Source: Hyphomicrobiales bacterium (GTDB lineage: Bacteria; Pseudomonadota; Alphaproteobacteria; Rhizobiales; Xanthobacteraceae). Taken from it: a stretch of 5,093 bases of DNA. Under the pieces are notes generated by a model. It made no database searches. It was not told the DNA's origin and was given only the letters and a program-made list of their open reading frames with translations. Positions 4,946 through 5,093 of this stretch are shown here, piece by piece. The translations under genes were made by a program, and so were the position numbers. Position 1 is the stretch's first letter; each line of letters begins with the position of its first letter. The DNA lies in contig JAHFPO010000148.1 in the NCBI GenBank assembly GCA_023266695.1, forward strand, positions 1 to 5,093, given 5' to 3'.

Positions 4946-5093
4946 TTAGCCATGCGCCCTGAGCGCCGCCTTCCCGGCATAGCGCGCCTCTTTTCCAAGT
5001 TCCTCCTCGATCCGCAAGAGCTGATTGAATTTGGCCGTGCGGTCGGAGCGGGAAAGCGAGCCGGTCTTGATCAGCCCGCAGTTGGTCGCGACC
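4946..5093 (-). CDS. eno: Enolase, C-terminal part (5' end beyond the window)
   Basis: These are the last 48 codons of enolase (2-phosphoglycerate hydratase), the glycolytic enzyme that makes phosphoenolpyruvate. The reading frame gives VATNCGLIKTGSLSRSDRTA, then KFNQLLRIEEELGKEARYAG, ending KAALRAHG and TAA. The segment IKTGS-x-SRSDR-x2-K-x-NQLLRIEEELG is the hallmark enolase C-terminus, where SRSDR in most bacteria reads SRTDR or SRSER and contributes to the subunit fold near the active site. The rest of the gene lies to the right of the window. In alphaproteobacteria eno often lies just upstream of an ftsB-like gene and the pdh operon, as it does here apart from the three intervening genes. 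Confidence 0.96.
   Translation of the reverse strand, partial: VATNCGLIKTGSLSRSDRTAKFNQLLRIEEELGKEARYAGKAALRAHG

Overview
The window reads as a GC-rich alphaproteobacterial chromosome, probably Hyphomicrobiales (Rhizobiales); I do not name a genus. Three things point there: about two-thirds GC in the core genes, a pyruvate dehydrogenase E1 split into alpha and beta chains with a lipoyl domain fused to the beta chain, and the gene order eno - ftsB - pdhA - pdhB - pdhC. All supported genes are on the minus strand, so the text below follows the direction of transcription, from the right edge to the left.

Right edge, 4946-5093: the last 48 codons of enolase, followed by a weak candidate terminator. 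4383-4897: a two-gene toxin-antitoxin module, antitoxin first, with an ATGA overlap and a ParE/RelE-type toxin. 3680-4333: a PAP2-family membrane phosphatase with unusual active-site motifs. 3328-3645: an FtsB/DivIC-type septum protein. 3194-3327: a 134-base gap that probably carries the promoter of the pyruvate dehydrogenase operon.

2141-3193 is pdhA (E1 alpha) and 727-2127 is pdhB (lipoyl domain plus E1 beta). 383-715 is a small, AT-rich, predicted three-helix membrane protein of unknown function. 1-374 is the first 124 codons of pdhC (E2), cut by the window edge. PdhA and PdhB form the thiamine-diphosphate E1 enzyme that decarboxylates pyruvate and acetylates lipoyl groups. PdhC would carry the acetyl group to CoA. 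Enolase lies upstream in the same route, making phosphoenolpyruvate, the precursor of pyruvate.

Most of the window is conserved housekeeping sequence. The unusual parts are the low-GC membrane-protein gene embedded in the pdh operon, the toxin-antitoxin and PAP2 genes sitting between eno and ftsB, the departures from consensus in the PAP2 motifs, and a direct DNA repeat of about 210 bases (about 88% identical) shared by the lipoyl-domain starts of pdhB and pdhC. I see no CRISPR array, tRNA, rRNA, insertion sequence or transposase. I do not see convincing evidence of a new multi-gene system; the small membrane protein is the best candidate for something undescribed.
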